Source: Planctomycetota bacterium (lineage in GTDB: Bacteria > Planctomycetota > Phycisphaerae > FEN-1346 > JAACEH01). From it: 35,369 nucleotides of DNA. A program made the translations under genes and the position numbers. Below are positions 30,904 to 35,369 of the stretch, in pieces; within the stretch, counting starts at the first letter, position 1, and each line of letters starts with the position of its first letter. Location: the NCBI GenBank assembly GCA_016935955.1, contig JAFGPY010000263.1:1-35369 (forward strand), read 5' to 3'. The notes under the pieces are model-generated. The model was not told the origin of the DNA, did not search any database, and was given only the letters and a program-made list of their open reading frames with translations.

Positions 30904-31526
30904 AGGTCGCCCCGGTAGCCCCAGTGCCAGAACTCCGCCAGGTACGGTTCGTAGCCTCCGGCCGTCATGGCCCGAATCAGCATCGAGCGGTTTTCGCGGT
31001 ACGTCGTCTCGTCCGGGCCCAAATCGTTTTGCAAATGGTAGTGCAGCAGATCGGCCGCGGGAGTGGTGCAGCAGTCCACGGGCACGCCCATGTTCAGTTC
31101 CGCGCCGTCGGGCCCGACGATCGTCAGGTCCACGGCCCCGCCGTAACGGTGCGACGCCAGTCGCGGCACGACGCGAATCCGCGGGGCCATGCGGGCCACG
31201 TGCTCGGCCACCTGCGTCTCGCTCCAGTCCGCGTGGGCGGCGCGAATCTCGGCCTCGGCATGGTCGGCGCAGCGCTGCTGAATCTCCCACGGCCGCCAAC
31301 CGTCGAGAACCTTGAAGTTGTGCCCAGCCGGCAGCGCGTCGCGAGCCACGACCAGAGCCTCGGCCGCGCGGCGGCGAAGCAGAATGCGCGGGTCGTCGGT
31401 CCAGCCTTCCTGGAAGCAGCGGTGGTCGATGACCACCCCGTAGTCGGCCAGGTCGACCAGGTGCTCCCTGACCTGCTCCTCCATGGCGATCCACCATTGG
31501 CGATCGCGTTCGGTCATGATGCCCAT
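30900..31526 (-). CDS. D-alanyl-D-alanine dipeptidase, VanX/DdpX family
   Basis: A 208-residue metallopeptidase that cuts free D-Ala-D-Ala. All zinc and catalytic residues are present: Arg78 in DGWRPW, Ser125-His126 and Asp133 in SHRYGGAVD (zinc ligands), Glu198 and His201 in EFWHWGYRG. The C-terminal EFWHWG is diagnostic. There is no signal peptide, so it acts in the cytoplasm as in DdpX-type enzymes. Without vanH or vanA nearby, a role in peptidoglycan fragment recycling or D-Ala use is more likely than vancomycin resistance. The ATG at 31526 has AGGAG eight bases upstream. It overlaps the YbaK-type gene by four bases. Confidence 0.92.
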   Translation of the reverse strand: MGIMTERDRQWWIAMEEQVREHLVDLADYGVVIDHRCFQEGWTDDPRILLRRRAAEALVVARDALPAGHNFKVLDGWRPWEIQQRCADHAEAEIRAAHADWSETQVAEHVARMAPRIRVVPRLASHRYGGAVDLTIVGPDGAELNMGVPVDCCTTPAADLLHYHLQNDLGPDETTYRENRSMLIRAMTAGGYEPYLAEFWHWGYRGDL

Positions 31527-31567
31527 GTGCGGTCTCCTGCCTTCGCGGCGTACGCCGATGCCGGCAA

Positions 31568-31573
31568 GTATAC
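31568..31573 (-). promoter_or_regulatory. Candidate -10 box of the dipeptidase/deacylase pair
   Basis: TATACT (31573-31568 on the minus strand), five of six to consensus, about 40 bases before the dipeptidase start. No convincing -35 is seen. Confidence 0.35.
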
Positions 31574-31727
31574 ACGCGGCCGCCGGGCCCGGCCAGTGCC
31601 GCGAGGCGAGAATCTGCGGGTTTTGCCGGGTATTCACTCGCCGAAGCGGACCCTTTTGCCGTACTATATGCGGCTCAACGGAAGAGACGGAAGGATGCAA
31701 GGACGTTCGGATGTGAAGGAGTGCACC

Positions 31728-33344
31728 ATGAATGCTCATCGTGTGACGGCACAGATTCGCGCGTGGTCTCTTGTGGCCGTGATCGCGGCGACGAGCGGCG
31801 GACAGGCCGCGGCCGCGGATCGCGAAGTCCTGCAGCCTGTGGGAGCGGCCGTCGTGGCGCCCTACCTGGCTCACGAGTTCCCCTACAAGGGCGTGCCCGG
31901 CCGCATGTACGTCGAGAGCGACGAGCAAGTCTACCTCGAAGCCGGCAACGGACTGTACTGCTTCGACCTGAAGGAGATGCGGCAGGTCTGGCGGGTCGAC
32001 GGCGTCCTGAACGCCAGTTGCCAGGCGTCGGGGCCCGGCCTCTTCATGATCGTCACGGGCCTGCACCTGGACGCCTGCAAGCGTTATCGCGAAGCCGCCC
32101 CGAGCGGCCACGTCCTGCCGGTCATGAGCACCGACGGCAAGCTGCTCGGTCTGCGCAAGACCGACGGCCGCAAGCTCTGGGACTTTGATCCGCCGACCAC
32201 CCAGAAGTACGAGAGCCGCTTCCCCGTGGACGACGGCACGGTCTACGCCGTGTTCGGCGACACGCTCTACGCCCTCAGCGCGTCGCGCGGCAAGAAGCTC
32301 TGGGACGAGCCGCTTCAGGTCAACGGCAAGACGCCGCACAGTCTGGCCGCTCCGGCCGTCTGCGGCAACTACGTGTGCGCCGGTCCGCTGGCCATCGGCA
32401 CGCGAAGCAAGAAGACGGCCTGGACCTACGACCGCACGTTCAACAGTTTCCTGGGCGACGTCGTCGCCGATGACGACACGTTCTACTTCTCCACCAACCA
32501 TCACCAGAACGACCTCTGCGCCCTGGACGCCCGAACCGGCGACCAGCGATGGGTCTTCTCGAAGGCCAAGGCCGCAGTGCCGATGGGCATCATGCCGGCT
32601 CCGGCCGTCCGCGGCGACCGCGTCGTCGTCGCCTACCGCGACAAGGAGACCGGCGGGCCCAGCACGCTCTACGCCCTGGACCGCAAGACCGGCAAGCAGC
32701 TCTGGTCGCTGACTCTCAGCAGCGTCGTGCCCTGCCCTCCCGAGATTGCCGGTGACGTGGTCTACTGCTACACCTGGGACAAAACCATCGAGATCGTCGA
32801 CGTCCTCGAAGGCAAGCTCCTCGGATCGTTCAAGCCGGACCTCGCCGCCGCCGAAGTTGAGGGCGTCGGCGGCGGACCGATCGGCATGTTCCGCTCGCGG
32901 CGCGGCGGCCAGGATGTGGCCTACCTGGCGGCCGTCAACGGACTGCTGTTGGCGCCGCTCGCGCCCGAGGCCGGCCGCGGGAACGACGGCCAGATGGCCT
33001 CCAGGTCGACCAAGTTCGACGAGGACGGATTGGGCCTTCGCGTTTACGCGTGCGCCCGTTACAATCGTCGTACCGCCATGGCCGTACTGGCCGGCAAGGT
33101 CGAGGAGCAACTGAAGGGCAACGAGACGCTGCTGAGCTACGCCCGCGACGAGCACCTGGCCGACAATCCGCAGTACGTCATCGAGCTGTTGCGGCACGTG
33201 GACCCGGCGATCGCCCGCGCTGCGTGCCAGTGGCTGCAGACCCGATACGAGAAGGATTTCGGTTTCGCCAAGGCCCGCACGGACGCCCAGAAGCTCGCCG
33301 CCATCAAGCAGTGGCAATCGCTTCTCGGTTCCCCGAAGTCCTAG
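31728..33344 (+). CDS. Secreted PQQ-like beta-propeller protein
   Basis: A 538-residue exported protein. Signal peptide residues 1-30 end QAAAA. Repeats of the PQQ/outer membrane beta-propeller type are seen as Gly-Lys-x-Leu-Trp stretches: DGRKLWDF, RGKKLWDE, TGDQRWVF and TGKQLWSL, each after a Leu-Tyr-Ala-Leu-type strand. The last 70 residues (about 470-538) are helical and HEAT-like (LLRHVDPAIARAACQWLQ). It may be a surface or secreted scaffold or a quinoprotein-like enzyme; no PQQ-binding residues can be assigned. The ATG follows AAGGAG. It lies 27 bases before a beta-helix gene, so the two are probably cotranscribed. Confidence 0.82.
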   Translation: MNAHRVTAQIRAWSLVAVIAATSGGQAAAADREVLQPVGAAVVAPYLAHEFPYKGVPGRMYVESDEQVYLEAGNGLYCFDLKEMRQVWRVDGVLNASCQASGPGLFMIVTGLHLDACKRYREAAPSGHVLPVMSTDGKLLGLRKTDGRKLWDFDPPTTQKYESRFPVDDGTVYAVFGDTLYALSASRGKKLWDEPLQVNGKTPHSLAAPAVCGNYVCAGPLAIGTRSKKTAWTYDRTFNSFLGDVVADDDTFYFSTNHHQNDLCALDARTGDQRWVFSKAKAAVPMGIMPAPAVRGDRVVVAYRDKETGGPSTLYALDRKTGKQLWSLTLSSVVPCPPEIAGDVVYCYTWDKTIEIVDVLEGKLLGSFKPDLAAAEVEGVGGGPIGMFRSRRGGQDVAYLAAVNGLLLAPLAPEAGRGNDGQMASRSTKFDEDGLGLRVYACARYNRRTAMAVLAGKVEEQLKGNETLLSYARDEHLADNPQYVIELLRHVDPAIARAACQWLQTRYEKDFGFAKARTDAQKLAAIKQWQSLLGSPKS

Positions 33345-33371
33345 TCTCTGTCTGAAACAAGGAGCCGTCCG

Positions 33372-35237
33372 ATGATCGTCTGCCGACGAACCGCTGTCGC
33401 ATGTTTTGCCATGTTGCTCATGGTCGTCGCACTGCCCGTCGGGGCCGCCTGCGGCAAGACCCTTGTGGTCGATGCCGGCCACGCCAAGGCCGCAGACACC
33501 AACGAGGGGACGGCCGACGCGCCGCTGGCGACGATCCAGCAGGCCGCCGACCTGGCCCAGCCCGGCGACCGCGTGGTCGTCCGCCCGGGACGATACCCGG
33601 AGGCCGTCACGCTGAAGACCGCCGGAACGGCCGCAGCGCCGATCGTCTTTGCCGCCGATCCGTCGCGCGGCGCCCTGCTCGACGGGGCGGACATCCTGAC
33701 CGGCTGGCGGCGACTGGAGTCCGCCGATCAGTGCTTCGGCAACGCCAATTTCAAGAACATCTTCGTCGCCCTGCTGCCCAAGGGCGCGACGCTTTTCACG
33801 GCCAATCTCTACGAAGGCGAGAAGATCCTGTTCGTCAGCCAGGACCCGCCGCCGCGCGACCCCTACGTATGGGACGACCGCAACGTCCTTCGGCCCATCC
33901 AGACTGAGGGCTACTCCAGCACGCAGTTGATCGACAAGGCCTACTTCACGCAGAAGGACACCGCCTACTGGGTCGGGGCGACGGCCGTCATCTGGACCGG
34001 CAACAACGCCATCCTTCCGAGAACCATCACCGGCTACTTCCCGGACGAGGGGCGGATCACCTTCGAGACGACGACCCGCAGCCTCAACGTCGGCAAGGAC
34101 CGCTTCGGCGTCATGAACCATCCGGCCCTGATCCGCGCCGCTGGCCAGTACGCAGTCGGCGTGCCTGACGCCGACGGACGCAGGAAGGTTTACCTCTGGC
34201 CGCACGACGAGAAGTCGCTCGACGGCCAGGTGACCGTCAGCGTCCGCAAGGTGGGCTTCCGCATTAACAGCATGAGCCACGTCACGATCGAGGGCTTCCG
34301 TATCCGCCGCTACAGCGGCAGCCAGGACGACCTGCGAGCCGGCCAGGGCATCCTCAACATCCACGGCCAGAAGGCCAAGGGCGTCGTCGTCCGCAACAAC
34401 GAGGTCTACCAGTGCCGCGCCGGCAGCGGCTACTGGGCCATCAACCTGGCCAACTGCGAGGGGGCACTGGTCGAGGACAACTACGTCCACCACAACCCGA
34501 TGAACCGCGGCATCGGCGTCACCGGCTCCAAGAGCGGCGGCAACATCAGCAACGTCGTCGTCCGCAACAACACCGTCGAGCGCTCCGGGGGCACGGCCAT
34601 CAACTTCTATTACGTGACCGACGGCCGCATCACCGGCAACACCGTACTCGACAGCCAAAGCAACCACGGTAACGGCATCACCGTCTACCTGTTCTGTAAG
34701 AACATCCTCGTCTCGGGCAACACCGTACTCCGCTCGAACATGGGCATCACCATCCAGGAATCGACCGGCGTGACGATCACCAACAACCTGATCGTCGGCC
34801 AGGAAGGCCAGAGTCGCCTCCTGGTCCTTTACGGCAATGGCGGCGGCAACATGACCGTGCTCAACAACACGGTGCTCAATTCGAGCACGCATTCTGCCAT
34901 CTCCCTGCCCAAGGACGCGAAGAACTACGTCGTCAGGAACAACCTGACGGACGGCATCGGGATCAGCAATCGCGACGGCGTGGTCCTGGAGAACAACCTC
35001 TACACGGGCCTGGCATGGAACATGCCGCCTGACCAGATCGGCCCGGGCGGCATCGTCGAGCAGGACCTGTCGATGCTGTTCGTCGATCCAGCGAGGGGCG
35101 ACTACCATCTGATACGCGGTAGTCCGGCCATCGACGCGGGGGCGGACGTTTCCGAGTGGACCAAGACCGACCGCGACGGCACTCAGCGGCCGCAAGGCAA
35201 AGCCTTCGACATCGGGGCATTCGAGGCGAGGCAGTAG
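33372..35237 (+). CDS. Secreted right-handed parallel beta-helix protein
   Basis: A 621-residue exported protein. Signal peptide about residues 1-27 ends ALPVGAACG. The domain opens with LVVDAGHAKAADTNEGTADAPLATIQQAADLAQPGD, typical of DUF1565/beta-helix proteins. Coils recur about every 22-25 residues as VVVRNNEVYQ, ALVEDNYVHH, VVVRNNTVERSGG, GRITGNTVLDS, ILVSGNTVLRS, VTITNNLIVG and YVVRNNLTDG. An inserted region (about 105-290) separates the first coil from the rest, as in some polysaccharide lyases and mannuronan epimerases, but catalytic residues are not assignable. The ATG follows AAGGAG. It is probably made with the upstream propeller protein. Confidence 0.85.
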   Translation: MIVCRRTAVACFAMLLMVVALPVGAACGKTLVVDAGHAKAADTNEGTADAPLATIQQAADLAQPGDRVVVRPGRYPEAVTLKTAGTAAAPIVFAADPSRGALLDGADILTGWRRLESADQCFGNANFKNIFVALLPKGATLFTANLYEGEKILFVSQDPPPRDPYVWDDRNVLRPIQTEGYSSTQLIDKAYFTQKDTAYWVGATAVIWTGNNAILPRTITGYFPDEGRITFETTTRSLNVGKDRFGVMNHPALIRAAGQYAVGVPDADGRRKVYLWPHDEKSLDGQVTVSVRKVGFRINSMSHVTIEGFRIRRYSGSQDDLRAGQGILNIHGQKAKGVVVRNNEVYQCRAGSGYWAINLANCEGALVEDNYVHHNPMNRGIGVTGSKSGGNISNVVVRNNTVERSGGTAINFYYVTDGRITGNTVLDSQSNHGNGITVYLFCKNILVSGNTVLRSNMGITIQESTGVTITNNLIVGQEGQSRLLVLYGNGGGNMTVLNNTVLNSSTHSAISLPKDAKNYVVRNNLTDGIGISNRDGVVLENNLYTGLAWNMPPDQIGPGGIVEQDLSMLFVDPARGDYHLIRGSPAIDAGADVSEWTKTDRDGTQRPQGKAFDIGAFEARQ

Positions 35238-35271
35238 CGAAGTGTGGCACGTGGCCCCCGAGGGACTCGCT

Positions 35272-35369
35272 ATGCACATAGTGGCTATTGGCGGCGGCGA
35301 ACTCCGCAAGCTGGAGACCCTCGCCATCGACCGACACATCGTCGGCCTGACGGGCAAGCGCAAGCCCCG
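35272..35369 (+). CDS. Peptidase E-like protein (peptidase S51), 5' part only
   Basis: Only 32 codons are in the window. The start MHIVAIGGGELRK and the following LETLAIDRHIVGLTGKRK match the N-terminus of peptidase E/peptidase S51 proteins, type 1 glutamine amidotransferase-like enzymes that cut Asp-X dipeptides. The ATG at 35272 has GAGGGA upstream and is 34 bases after the beta-helix stop. The active-site Ser lies beyond the window, so activity cannot be checked. Confidence 0.6.
   Translation, partial: MHIVAIGGGELRKLETLAIDRHIVGLTGKRKP

Noticed and set aside
30900..31526. A vancomycin-resistance cluster around the VanX-type gene
   Set aside because: No D-lactate dehydrogenase, D-Ala-D-Lac ligase or two-component system is near; the neighbour is a tRNA deacylase.
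31527..35363. A very long open frame on the minus strand opposite the propeller and beta-helix genes
   Set aside because: Only its last 208 codons (30900-31526) are a real gene. The rest is low-complexity Val/Ala/Asp/Gly/Arg sequence created by third-position GC bias of the plus-strand genes.

Overview
The window is a GC-rich chromosomal segment with about 33 genes on both strands and no phage, transposase, CRISPR, rRNA or tRNA that I can see. It most resembles Planctomycetota, probably a Phycisphaerae-like lineage. The reasons are a PEP-CTERM surface protein, a secreted deacetylase ending in a type I dockerin, large secreted beta-helix and LamG proteins, several small zinc-ribbon membrane proteins, xylose-isomerase-like TIM barrels beside a Gfo/Idh/MocA oxidoreductase, and many short lipoproteins of no recognised family. 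The lineage is an inference from gene content, not from a marker gene.

Layout. 1-808: 3' end of an isocitrate/isopropylmalate-type dehydrogenase, then a hairpin-rich gap (842-1132) that may encode a small RNA. 1137-2273 (-): zinc-ribbon membrane protein. 2492-4972 (+): MEMO-family protein, a CDP-alcohol phosphatidyltransferase and a TIM-barrel isomerase. 4979-5560 (-): flavoprotein. 5870-6529 (+): HNH nuclease. 6672-9320 (-): a probable operon of an acetyltransferase and two lipoprotein prolyl isomerases. 9531-12806 (+): 1091-residue beta-helix/LamG protein. 12939-17678 (+): MFS transporter, twin YkgJ cysteine-cluster proteins, an HU-like protein, a 68-residue lipoprotein and a second MFS-like transporter. 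17801-22831 (-): isomerase plus oxidoreductase, a small zinc-ribbon protein, an alpha/beta hydrolase and a PEP-CTERM protein. 23126-24830 (+): LacI-type regulator and an orphan lipoprotein. 24850-28687 (-): alkaline phosphatase, DUF1284-like protein and deacetylase-dockerin. 28873-30216 (+): FAD oxidoreductase. 30427-31526 (-): VanX-type dipeptidase overlapping a YbaK-type deacylase. 31728-35369 (+): PQQ-propeller protein, second beta-helix protein and the start of a peptidase E gene.

The common theme is a heterotrophic cell that handles polymers at its surface: secreted glycan-binding or glycan-cleaving proteins, sugar isomerase/dehydrogenase pairs, transporters, a sugar-type regulator, phosphate scavenging, extracytoplasmic protein folding and D-Ala-D-Ala hydrolysis. 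Many leaders carry recognisable sigma70-type promoters; the three with an exact TTGACA box that read rightward all have 18-base spacers.

The features most worth a second look are a family of dispersed hairpin repeats (17695, 26856, 26963 and perhaps 30226), the structured gap at 945-1132, paired operator-like palindromes between the LacI and PEP-CTERM genes, a -10 box held inside an inverted repeat at 28802-28831, and the translationally overlapped vanX-ybaK pair. No single locus stands out as an obvious new defence or biosynthetic system.
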